A stretch of 64,000 bases of DNA from NCBI RefSeq assembly GCF_003362725.1, contig NZ_QKTV01000001.1, positions 852,347 through 916,346 on the forward strand, read 5' to 3'. The translations under genes were made by a program, and so were the position numbers. The DNA comes from Winogradskyella aurantiaca (lineage in GTDB: Bacteria; Bacteroidota; Bacteroidia; Flavobacteriales; Flavobacteriaceae). Below, piece after piece: positions 44,314 to 51,820 of the stretch. The notes under the pieces are model-generated. The model was not told the origin of the DNA and made no database searches. It saw only the letters and a program-made list of their open reading frames with translations. Within the stretch, counting starts at the first letter, position 1, and every line of letters begins with the position of its first letter.

Positions 44314-45058
44314 GTAGGCTTTCTTCTTCCTCTTCTGGATTATAGACTTCTACTTTAACTTTACCTCTGTCAGTTACAACAATTCCTTTTTGATTTGGCC
44401 AATTTGAATTCACGTATTCAAATTTTCCAATTTCCACCATTTTTTCTAAAATTCTCAAGCCATCTGCATAATCGCAATATATTCCAACTGGTAAAGGTTG
44501 ATACTCTTTAGTCGTCTTAATGAATCCAGTAAAAAAATAAGGGTCAAGTTGTCCAAATTCCAATCCGTAAGTTAAAGGAATTTCAATTCTTTGTCCAGTT
44601 TTGTTATTAGTAAGTCCGCAATGTATTCCATGAAAGGCATATCTCCATTCATTCATTTCTCCAACTGGTTTATATCCGAACTTTTCAGTGTGGCATAAAG
44701 TGTTCATTGGATATTCGGGGTCAATCTTCACATTGTGTTTATCGGCAAATTCATTTATTAATTTCGTTGCCAAATTCCGATAATCTTTTGCACATTTCTC
44801 AAAGAACTTCTGATGCTTCTCAATTTCTTTGTCCGTAATTAATTTGACTATATTTATTTCAGGTTCTATTGTATGAACTGCAATTTGGAATTCAGGATGT
44901 TCAAATTTCCATTGACTTCCAATTTTTTCTCTTTTGGATTTAATTTTATTGCCAAATACAATTTTCCATTCAATTCCTCTTTCAAGTGATTTGATTGTTT
45001 TAAAATCTGGAATATTATTCAGATTATTACAAACTTGTATTTTCCTGGTTAGTTCCAA
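44216..45058 (-). CDS. Hypothetical cytoplasmic protein with repeat-encoded C-terminus (cassette C9)
   Basis: A 280-residue protein with no signal peptide, starting at TTG (45058); no ATG lies upstream in frame, and the next Met is far downstream. The body (TKLINEFADKHNVKID, EWRYAFHGIHCGLTNNKTGQ) has two His and a Cys in HGIHCG, but I recognise no family. The last ~32 codons (from LRTTTYKNNGG) are encoded by element E9. The native gene may have ended before this tail, which looks acquired when the present attC-like site came to lie behind it. Confidence 0.65.
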   Translation of the reverse strand: MELTRKIQVCNNLNNIPDFKTIKSLERGIEWKIVFGNKIKSKREKIGSQWKFEHPEFQIAVHTIEPEINIVKLITDKEIEKHQKFFEKCAKDYRNLATKLINEFADKHNVKIDPEYPMNTLCHTEKFGYKPVGEMNEWRYAFHGIHCGLTNNKTGQRIEIPLTYGLEFGQLDPYFFTGFIKTTKEYQPLPVGIYCDYADGLRILEKMVEIGKFEYVNSNWPNQKGIVVTDRGKVKVEVYNPEEEEESLRTTTYKNNGGEIAKINNNNKNTIWSKLRGLWS

Positions 45059-45074
45059 TGTTTCTTCTGCTTAC

Positions 45075-45203
45075 GCACAACGGTATTGTGTATGGCTCGT
45101 TGCGGGAAATCAGCTATGATTTTCCGCCGTAACCAAAAAATAGGAAATTACAATGAATTCCGATTAGGAATTCAGCCGCAATGAGCTATACACCTTGTTG
45201 TGC
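45075..45203 (-). repeat. attC-like element E10
   Basis: 129 bp: GCACAACGG ... CACCTTGTTGTGC. Arms TGTATGGCTCGTTGCGG and CCGCAATGAGCTATACA pair at 14 of 17 positions; spacers 7 and 4 nt. Internal hairpins GGAAATCA/TGATTTTCC and GAATTCC/GGAATTC. It ends cassette C10 (cupin). Confidence 0.78.
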
Positions 45204-45230
45204 GTTCGTATTTTATCAGAATTGAAGGCT

Positions 45231-45674
45231 CTATTGTTTCATTTCAACACGTATGAGCCTCATTGTTATAGTTTTACTCAGATTTTCTACAGAATGTGGG
45301 GCCTCTGGGTCCTTATACATGGTCAAAGGAAAGGTTAGTGGCTCGGGTATTTGTCTACTGTCGACTATTACATTCCCTTCTGAGTCTCTATCGATAAAAA
45401 ATCCGGCTTCCATAACATATAAAACACTAGGCCACTGATGGTGATGAATGGGTTCAACTTCACCGGGTGCCACGGTTACTTCGAGCACTCTAACCTTATC
45501 ATTTTCTAAAAGAATTTTGTGATTTCCTGGTGCGGCACTAACTGCATCTTGATCTTTAGGCCAATTTGCAGGGTCACCCGTTTTGTAGGAATAAGTTTGT
45601 TGTCCAAAAACAGAAAAGGACGAAAATACCGTCAAATAAATTACGGTAACGAAAAGACTACTTTTTGATTTCAT
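45231..45674 (-). CDS. Secreted cupin-domain protein (cassette C10)
   Basis: A 147-residue exported single-domain cupin: signal peptide ending near SVFGQ, metal-ligand set in VAPGEVEPIHHHQWPSVLYV, and second motif DPEAPHSVENLS. It is the promoter-proximal (rightmost) unit of the array, flanked by GTTGTGCGTT on the left and GACGCACAAC on the right (9 of 10 complementary). Function is unknown beyond the fold. Confidence 0.85.
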   Translation of the reverse strand: MKSKSSLFVTVIYLTVFSSFSVFGQQTYSYKTGDPANWPKDQDAVSAAPGNHKILLENDKVRVLEVTVAPGEVEPIHHHQWPSVLYVMEAGFFIDRDSEGNVIVDSRQIPEPLTFPLTMYKDPEAPHSVENLSKTITMRLIRVEMKQ

Positions 45675-45758
45675 TGTTAATTAATTTAAGTTACGAGCTT
45701 ACTCTAATTGGTTTTCAGCATCCCCATTTTTATTCAATTAAGTCGATTGTCATATGAC

Positions 45759-45790
45759 GCACAACAATTGTATAAACACATTGTGTTTAT
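45759..45790 (-). repeat. Half-element E11 at the proximal edge of the array
   Basis: GCACAACAATTGTATAAACAC has the AAC end and the start of a TATAA arm, but no matching right arm or GTTxxxx end is found in the next 250 bp. In an integron the first cassette borders attI, a simple site rather than a hairpin, so this could be the old attI-side junction or a decayed element. The gap 45766-46014 holds otherwise only the palindrome at 45915. Confidence 0.45.
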
Positions 45791-45914
45791 TTACGTTATA
45801 TATTTCCTACAAGTATAATAATTAATAGCTAAACCTACTGACGCTAGTTGAACCCAATAGATATAAGGGTTTGAAGAAATCTCTCATTACAGTAGAAATC
45901 ACAATTGCCATTTG

Positions 45915-45946
45915 TAACCGTATATTATGCGTATAATATTCGGTTA
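45915..45946. repeat. Near-perfect 32-bp palindrome downstream of lysS
   Basis: TAACCGTATATTAT-GCG-TATAATATTCGGTTA, one mismatch. It lies 69 bp past the lysS stop and beside the array edge. No T-run follows on either strand, so it is not a standard terminator; a regulator or recombinase site is possible. Confidence 0.45.
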
Positions 45947-46014
45947 GATGAAATAACACAGACGGTTATCAAGCTTATGTGCTGCAGAGGTAAATACCTA
46001 CTCTAGAATGAGAT

Positions 46015-47706
46015 TTATGCCACCTCAACAAACAAGCCTTCCTCAGTTTTTTCAACTTTAGCGGCATTATTTTTAGTTAGGTCTTTAATGGCTTTATCCC
46101 ATTTTTTATTGGAGAGTCCAGCTTCTGCTTTTAAGTCGCTTAAAAGCATCTTAGATTGCTTCTCAAGCAGTGCTAATACTGCTTTGGCATCCTCACTAAT
46201 GGCTAATGGCTTTTTCTCTGGTTTCATTTGCGGGAAGAACAAGACCTCCTGGATACTCTGGTTATTAGTGAGGAACATGATTAAACGGTCCATACCAATC
46301 CCCATTCCAGAGGTTGGCGGCATCCCATATTCTAAGGCGCGTAAAAAGTCATAGTCAATAAATTCTGTGGCCTCATCATCACCCTTTTGTGCCAGTTTAA
46401 GTTGATGCTCAAAACGCTCTTTCTGGTCAATAGGATCATTTAACTCAGAGTAAGCATTGGCAATCTCTTTACCACAAACCATAAGCTCAAAACGCTCAGT
46501 GAGTTCTGGATGATCACGATGCTCTTTACAAAGCGGGCTCATCTCTTTTGGATAGTCGGTGATAAAGGTGGGCTGGATGTAGTTGCCTTCACATTTTTCA
46601 CCAAAGATCTCATCAATCAGCTTGCCTTTCCCCATGGTATCATCCACCTCAATATCCATATTTTTCGCGGCAGATCGAATCTCATCGTCAGTTTTACCAT
46701 AGATATCAAATCCGGTGAATTCCAAAATAGAATCCCGCATGGTCACGCGCTTATAAGGCGCCTTAAAGTCGATTTCATTATCACCAAAGGTGGCCTTGGT
46801 AGTGCCGTTAACAGCCACAGCACAGTGCTCCAGCAATTGCTCACAGAAGTCCATCATCCAATTGTAGTCCTTGTAAGCTACATAGATTTCCATAGCGGTA
46901 AACTCTGGATTATGGGTGCGGTCCATGCCTTCGTTTCTAAAATTCTTGGAGAATTCATACACCCCATCAAACCCACCTACAATTAAGCGCTTGAGGTAGA
47001 GTTCATTGGCAATACGCATGTACAAAGGGATGTCTAGCGTGTTATGGTGGGTAATAAACGGTCTGGCAGCAGCACCTCCTGGAATGGGCTGAAGTATAGG
47101 CGTTTCTACCTCAAAGTAACCAGCATCGTTAAAAAACTGACGCATGGCATTAAACAACCTGGTGCGTTTTACAAATACATCCTTCACATTGGGATTCACC
47201 ACCAAATCTGCATACCGTTGACGGTAGCGCAATTCTGGGTCATTGAACTCATCATAAATGTTTCCTTCAGCATCTTGTTTGGGCAGGGGTAAAGGCTTCA
47301 AGGATTTACTTAAGACTGTAAAGTCTTTAACCATCACTGTTTTTTCACCAACTTTAGTAGTGAAGAGTGTCCCCTCAATACCTATAAAGTCACCTATATC
47401 CAGTAGCTTTTTATAGACATCGTTGTATTTGGTTTTGTCGTCACCTGTGCAAATTTCATCACGGTTAAAATACACCTGGATGCGACCAGCACTATCCTGT
47501 AATTCAGCAAAACTAGCACTCCCTTGAATACGTCGGCTCATTAAGCGACCCGCAATGGTCACCGTTTTACCTTCCTCAAATTCCGATTTAATATCGGTAC
47601 TTAATTCCTTTACAGGGAATAGATCCGCAGGGTAGGGGTTGATACCTAGATTTCTTAGTTTTTCTAACTTCTCGCGTCTTACAAGTTCTTGCTCCGACAA
47701 TTGCAT
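46015..47706 (-). CDS. lysS: Lysyl-tRNA synthetase, class II
   Basis: A 563-residue LysRS. The N-terminal OB-fold anticodon domain (VTIAGRLMSRRIQGSASFAEL) precedes class II motif 2 (FRNEGMDRTHNPEFTAMEIY) and motif 3 (GMPPTSGMGIGMDRL). A C-terminal extension of ~60 residues (AVLALLEKQSKMLLSDLKAE and on) follows, as in other flavobacterial LysRS. Core gene on the right border of the cassette array; it shows no sign of damage. Confidence 0.98.
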   Translation of the reverse strand: MQLSEQELVRREKLEKLRNLGINPYPADLFPVKELSTDIKSEFEEGKTVTIAGRLMSRRIQGSASFAELQDSAGRIQVYFNRDEICTGDDKTKYNDVYKKLLDIGDFIGIEGTLFTTKVGEKTVMVKDFTVLSKSLKPLPLPKQDAEGNIYDEFNDPELRYRQRYADLVVNPNVKDVFVKRTRLFNAMRQFFNDAGYFEVETPILQPIPGGAAARPFITHHNTLDIPLYMRIANELYLKRLIVGGFDGVYEFSKNFRNEGMDRTHNPEFTAMEIYVAYKDYNWMMDFCEQLLEHCAVAVNGTTKATFGDNEIDFKAPYKRVTMRDSILEFTGFDIYGKTDDEIRSAAKNMDIEVDDTMGKGKLIDEIFGEKCEGNYIQPTFITDYPKEMSPLCKEHRDHPELTERFELMVCGKEIANAYSELNDPIDQKERFEHQLKLAQKGDDEATEFIDYDFLRALEYGMPPTSGMGIGMDRLIMFLTNNQSIQEVLFFPQMKPEKKPLAISEDAKAVLALLEKQSKMLLSDLKAEAGLSNKKWDKAIKDLTKNNAAKVEKTEEGLFVEVA

Positions 47707-47764
47707 GTTCTGTATTTTTGAACTGCAAAATTACACTATTTCAAAGAAAAAAGTAACGCTCTGT

Positions 47765-48646
47765 TTAACGTGATTTTATTTGGTTGAGTCGGCTTTGTAA
47801 TTGTTTGTTTTTTGGGTCCAATTCTACAGCTTTTTCCAGTGCTACTAATGCCTCCTCTGTACGGTTGGCTTTATTGAGCATCTGGTATAAATTCACAAAT
47901 ACCTTGGGGTTGTCTGGAAAGAATTTAGTGTTTAATTCCAGCACCGCTATAGCTTCTTCGGTTTTTTGACTATTGTTAAGGACTTTAGCGTAGGTGTTAA
48001 GCTCATACATACTGCTAATCTTGTCTTGATAGTTTTTTAGCAGCTTGTTTTCCTTGCGCTTGAGTTTGTTGACACCTTTTTGCAATACAGTATGAACCTC
48101 CTGAACTACTGCGTAGTGACCTTCGTAAGAATTAGTAGAAACGATTTGTAACAAATCTTTTTCGATTGATTCAACCGGTTCTTCTACTATTCTGTTGATC
48201 TCCTTTCCATTTTTAAAGATGATAAAGGTTGGGACCCTGTGAATGTTAAGGCCAGCTTCTTCGTGTTGGGGGCTTTGTTTGTATAGCCCGGCTTCTCTAC
48301 TAAGGGCGACCATAGTCAACTGGTTATTAGGGAACTGTAATTCATCTAGAACCTTGAGAAATCGTGGTACTTCACGCTTGCTATCTCCACACCAGGTGCC
48401 CATGAATAAAAGTATTTCATAATCGGCAATGGTTCCAGACAGGTTGTTAATGGTGCTGGCATCTGGGCTGTAGTTGTTATAATTGGTCTCAAACCATCCG
48501 TTGTAGTTGGGGCCTTGTAAACCGGATTTATCAATTTTACCTAAAAGATAGGCTTGCTTGCCATTGTTAATTTCGGTATTGAGGTTTTGGCTAAAGACGG
48601 TAAAATGGAGACAACATAAACCCATTAAAAGTAGTACTGATTTCAT
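47765..48646 (-). CDS. Exported thioredoxin-like protein with TPR C-terminus
   Basis: A 293-residue exported protein (signal peptide ending VFSQ). Residues ~70-165 form a thioredoxin fold in which the active site reads GTWCGDSKRE: the first Cys is present and the second is replaced by Ser. The cis-Pro is in NIHRVPTFIIF. The last ~90 residues form two TPR-like repeats (AIAVLELNTKFFPDNPKVFV, ALVALEKAVELDPKNKQL). A monothiol site argues for a chaperone or glutaredoxin-like role rather than disulfide reduction. Confidence 0.82.
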   Translation of the reverse strand: MKSVLLLMGLCCLHFTVFSQNLNTEINNGKQAYLLGKIDKSGLQGPNYNGWFETNYNNYSPDASTINNLSGTIADYEILLFMGTWCGDSKREVPRFLKVLDELQFPNNQLTMVALSREAGLYKQSPQHEEAGLNIHRVPTFIIFKNGKEINRIVEEPVESIEKDLLQIVSTNSYEGHYAVVQEVHTVLQKGVNKLKRKENKLLKNYQDKISSMYELNTYAKVLNNSQKTEEAIAVLELNTKFFPDNPKVFVNLYQMLNKANRTEEALVALEKAVELDPKNKQLQSRLNQIKSR

Positions 48647-48753
48647 GATTATGATTTTTAATTGTTGAAATCAAAAATGGCGTAACCACTAGCTTAAATA
48701 GAAGAATCAGGGTTTGAAATTGGTACTAGTACCGGGTTTGAATTTTGTAACTG

Positions 48754-49803
48754 TCAGTTAAACAAGGATTTAACTCCGTCTCTTGAGTTAACCTCTAACT
48801 TTTTATAAATACTGTTAGTGTGGCTTTTAACAGTACTAACACTGACAAAGAGAGCATCAGCTATGTCTTTATTGCTCTTATTTTCGAGAAGTAGTTCTAG
48901 AACTGCCTGTTCTTGTTTGGAGAGTTGTGCTTTTAAATTTTTGCTGCGATGTCGTTTTTTCTTCACCAGTCTAAATAATAAGACCGTATTAAGAATAAGG
49001 GAGAGTGCCAACAAGGTATAGAGCAACAGGTTCTGTGTTTCGGAATTGGGTTTTTGGGTACTGGCCAGCATGAACCGGTCTGCCTGTAGCTCTCTGGCGT
49101 ATTGCCTTGTATAGCTGGTGTTTGGGTAGGAATTGAGCAACTTATTATGTAGGTCCTGATAGTAGTTGTTAGTTTTTAAATCTTCAACATAATACCGATA
49201 AATATCATTAGAACGGTCAGATAAATAAGCATAGGTATACAGTTCAGCCAGGGGTTCATTGGCGGCCTTACTAAAATCCTGAAGGGTAGCAAACCACTTT
49301 TTGTCGTTTAGTTTTTTATTGGCATCACTGCGGTATTCACTATAGGCAAAGCGCATTTCTTCCTTAAGTGAATCAATCTTTATTAATGCTGTAGCTTTAG
49401 GATTATTGGATTCAATATCACAAAAAATCTGTTTTTCAAAACCATAGGGCAAACTTAAGGTATCAGTATTCTTGGCTATAAAAACAACCGCGTAACTATT
49501 GGGGCAGAACCCTCCAAAACCTTTGCCATCTTGTATCTCATTACAATAGTCTGAATGGATTCTGTAGATTCTATTGGCGTCTTCTAGCAAGTTGCCTTTA
49601 AACTCAAAATAACCAGTGCTGTCAGCAGTTGTTCTGGTAATTATCTGATCGTTATAAATGCCATTTAATTGTCGGTAATCTTCAACGACAGACAGGTATA
49701 CTGAAGGCGCGTCTTCACCAGGATCTACATAGCCAGAAAAATGGTATTGCGCATGTACCTGCAGTACAATACCTAAGAATAGAAGCGCCAGAAGTTTTCG
49801 CAT
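48754..49803 (-). CDS. Membrane-anchored LuxR-type regulator (paralog)
   Basis: From ATG 49803 (an upstream ATG at 49836 is rejected because 49803 starts a clean signal peptide, MRKLLALLFLGIVLQVHAQ), 349 residues. Exported beta-type domain (FSGYVDPGEDAPSVYLSVVE, then TTADSTGYFEFKGNL), transmembrane helix ~258-280, and LuxR-type HTH ~294-349 (SKQEQAVLELLLENKSNKD, IADALFVSVSTVKSHTNSIY). Same order and clear similarity to the regulator at 29761-30816. Likely a one-component system sensing an envelope signal. Confidence 0.85.
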   Translation of the reverse strand: MRKLLALLFLGIVLQVHAQYHFSGYVDPGEDAPSVYLSVVEDYRQLNGIYNDQIITRTTADSTGYFEFKGNLLEDANRIYRIHSDYCNEIQDGKGFGGFCPNSYAVVFIAKNTDTLSLPYGFEKQIFCDIESNNPKATALIKIDSLKEEMRFAYSEYRSDANKKLNDKKWFATLQDFSKAANEPLAELYTYAYLSDRSNDIYRYYVEDLKTNNYYQDLHNKLLNSYPNTSYTRQYARELQADRFMLASTQKPNSETQNLLLYTLLALSLILNTVLLFRLVKKKRHRSKNLKAQLSKQEQAVLELLLENKSNKDIADALFVSVSTVKSHTNSIYKKLEVNSRDGVKSLFN

Positions 49804-49912
49804 AAACGAATCTACAAAATCTGATAAATAGTACATCGTTAAGGTAGATAAAATGTAACAAAACGTTATTTTGTGAGACCTATAGGTACATCAAATTCAA
49901 TCAACGAAACCT

Positions 49913-50071
49913 ATGAGTATTTGGCGCGTACTGTTGTCCATCCTTTGCCCACCTTTAGCAGTTTTAGATAAAGGCTGTGGGTCTATTCTTATCGTATTTT
50001 TACTTTGGCTTTGCGGCTGGGTGCCAGGCGTTATTGCTGCCCTGGTGATCTTAAACAATCCTGAACGATAA
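49913..50071 (+). CDS. YqaE/Pmp3 family small membrane protein
   Basis: A 52-residue, two-helix hydrophobic protein of the Pmp3/YqaE (UPF0057) family: SIWRVLLSILCPPLAV, then GCGSILIVFLLWLCGWVPGV and IAALVILNN, with the conserved CPPLAV and GWVPGVIHA-like (here GWVPGVIAA) segments. Homologs affect membrane potential and salt or stress tolerance. It lies just upstream of lipB, 17 bp before its start, and was found by reading the intergenic sequence. Confidence 0.92.
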   Translation: MSIWRVLLSILCPPLAVLDKGCGSILIVFLLWLCGWVPGVIAALVILNNPER

Positions 50072-50076
50072 AAGCG

Positions 50077-50084
50077 TATCTTTG
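50077..50084 (+). promoter_or_regulatory. -7 promoter box immediately upstream of lipB
   Basis: TATCTTTG matches the flavobacterial -7 consensus TAnnTTTG exactly. It ends four bases before the lipB GTG, so a transcript from it would be leaderless. No TTG is seen at the expected -33 distance, so support is partial. Confidence 0.45.
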
Positions 50085-50088
50085 CACT

Positions 50089-50838
50089 GTGAATAAGAGT
50101 GTATTTTTAGAAGATCTAGGATATAAAGATTACAAAGACACCTGGGATTATCAGGAAGTGCTTTTTAAAGACATTCTGGATACCAAAATCAAGAATAGAC
50201 GGCAAGATTTAAACCTGCCCACCAACAACCACTTTTTGTTTGTGGAGCACCCTCATGTTTATACCCTAGGAAAGAGTGGAGATTTAGAAAATCTGTTACT
50301 CAATGAGCAACAATTGAAAGCTAAGGGCGCGACATTTTACAAGATAAATCGCGGGGGTGATATAACCTATCACGGACCTGGACAGATTGTAGGCTATCCT
50401 ATTTTAGATCTGGATAATTTTTTTACCGATATACATAAATACCTGCGTTTTCTGGAAGAGATGATCATTTTAACTCTTGCTGAGTATGGCTTAAAAACCG
50501 AGCGCAGTCCTGGTGAGACGGGGGTGTGGCTGGATGTTGGAACTCCCTTTGCCAGGAAGATTTGTGCCATGGGCGTTCGAGCGAGTAGATGGGTGACCAT
50601 GCATGGCTTTGCTTTAAACGTTAATGCCGATTTGGGCTACTTTGATAATATAATTCCCTGTGGTATTCGCGGCAAGGCCGTAACCTCATTAAATGTGGAG
50701 CTGGGTGTAGAAAAAGTAGATGAACAAGAGGTTAAAGAAAAGCTCTTAAACCATTTTGAGACTTTGTTTGAAGCTACCTTTATAAAGAGTGAGAAAGATC
50801 TTAAGAAAATACTCGACGCAACACCAAAAATATCTTAA
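50089..50838 (+). CDS. lipB: Octanoyltransferase LipB
   Basis: A 249-residue lipoyl(octanoyl) transferase that moves octanoyl from ACP to the lipoyl domains of dehydrogenase complexes. RGGDITYHGPGQIVGYPILDL is the conserved acyl-binding block, the catalytic Cys and Lys are in FDNIIPCGIRGKAVTSL, and GVRASRWVTMHGFALNVN supports the assignment. It starts with GTG at 50089; no better in-frame ATG exists nearby. The stop overlaps the convergent Kir-channel gene by 4 bp. Confidence 0.95.
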   Translation: MNKSVFLEDLGYKDYKDTWDYQEVLFKDILDTKIKNRRQDLNLPTNNHFLFVEHPHVYTLGKSGDLENLLLNEQQLKAKGATFYKINRGGDITYHGPGQIVGYPILDLDNFFTDIHKYLRFLEEMIILTLAEYGLKTERSPGETGVWLDVGTPFARKICAMGVRASRWVTMHGFALNVNADLGYFDNIIPCGIRGKAVTSLNVELGVEKVDEQEVKEKLLNHFETLFEATFIKSEKDLKKILDATPKIS

Positions 50839-51767
50839 TTCAAGTCGGCCTTTTCGGTATTATCAATACCACTGACATCAATTAACAGCTTGTCATTTTC
50901 CATACGTCCTAGATAGACAAATTTTTCTCCCCAACTAAGTTCATGAGACTTGTACGATGATCTTGAGTGAACTGTGTTTAATGAGGATTCATCGTAAGCC
51001 TTGATGGTAGCAATAAACTCGGCATCTTTATCTAATAACTCTTTTTCGGTTAAATTGTAGAGCGGGCTGTTCTCATCAATGGGATGGACTACCGTCCAGA
51101 CCGAAGGAAAAAAGACCACTCTAGAGCGTTCTAGTTCCAGAGAAAAAAAGTCACGTAAATGGGAATTCTCTCTTTGTATGGATAAACTTACTTCAGCCTC
51201 AACTTCCAGCAGCTGATTTCGTTTGGCATTATAAACGCGAAACATAAAACCATTAATATCGCGATAGGGAGCGATGACGGCCTTTGTGCTGTAGGTGATA
51301 TTGGAAACGGGTTTAGAGAATCTTCCATACATGAGTCCTGTGGCCAGAGCAAATGACAATAACCCTAACAAAGATTCCGTTGCAGCAACAATATTGGCGG
51401 CTAGTCCAATGGGTGCTACTTGCCCATAACCTAGTGTTGTTATGGTTTGTGCACTAAAAAAGAAGGCTTCCATAAATTGCTCAGTAGGATCTGAAGAGCG
51501 TATGCCTGTTAGGTTTTCTATGCCAATTAGGTAATAGAGCGTGGCAAAAATAAAGTTGATAACCAGGTATCCTGCAAAGACGAAACCAAAGAATTTAGTC
51601 CATGACAGGGTTACCAGTTCATGAAAGAAATTGAGTCGGTTAAAAAAGGGGACTTTTACCTTTTTTATGTTGAAACTCCCATCCTTGTTAAGCGCACGGT
51701 ATCCTTTGCTGGTTGGTTTGGTGCCAAGGCCAAAATCATTGAATCGGAATTTTCGTTTGGTTGCCAT
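50835..51767 (-). CDS. Inward-rectifier-type potassium channel (KirBac)
   Basis: A 310-residue bacterial Kir channel. Slide helix and outer helix (FHELVTLSWTKFFGFVFAGYLVINFIF), pore helix and selectivity filter (FFFSAQTITTLGYGQVAP), inner helix with the gating region (AATESLLGLLSFALATGLMYGRFSKP), and a C-terminal cytoplasmic immunoglobulin-like domain (ALNVEAEVSLSI-type strands, here LLEVEAEVSLSIQRE). Length and order match KirBac1/3. Convergent with lipB; upstream lies the NdpA-type gene. Confidence 0.94.
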   Translation of the reverse strand: MATKRKFRFNDFGLGTKPTSKGYRALNKDGSFNIKKVKVPFFNRLNFFHELVTLSWTKFFGFVFAGYLVINFIFATLYYLIGIENLTGIRSSDPTEQFMEAFFFSAQTITTLGYGQVAPIGLAANIVAATESLLGLLSFALATGLMYGRFSKPVSNITYSTKAVIAPYRDINGFMFRVYNAKRNQLLEVEAEVSLSIQRENSHLRDFFSLELERSRVVFFPSVWTVVHPIDENSPLYNLTEKELLDKDAEFIATIKAYDESSLNTVHSRSSYKSHELSWGEKFVYLGRMENDKLLIDVSGIDNTEKADLN

Positions 51768-51820
51768 ATAGCGCTCAAATAAACATCCCTAAAATAACTA
51801 AAAAGAAAGAGAATGAGGGA

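Larger units (their letters stand above)
31892..45765 (-). mobile_element. Integron-like gene-cassette array without an integrase
   Basis: Eleven imperfect inverted-repeat elements (E0-E10) and two half-elements separate twelve gene units, all transcribed leftwards. Every element has the form xxxxAAC-spacer-arm...arm-spacer-GTTxxxx. The outer bases of an element do not match each other, but the GTT end left of a unit is the reverse complement of the AAC end to its right, usually 9-10 of 10 bases (for example GTTAGCGGTA/TACCGCTAAC around the beta-lactamase-fold gene, GTTGTACCAC/GTGGTACAAC around the P1 peptidase gene). In integrons this arises because both ends of a cassette come from one attC site in its circle. 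No recombinase gene is present from 31892 to 64000. Family status as true attC sites is inference. Confidence 0.75.

Noticed and set aside
31892..45765. CRISPR array or simple tandem repeat
   Set aside because: The elements are inverted repeats of different length separated by whole genes; no short direct repeats with uniform spacers exist.
31892..45765. Classical transposons or MITEs with terminal inverted repeats
   Set aside because: No transposase and no target-site duplications were seen, and the outer end sequences differ from unit to unit, unlike one transposon family.
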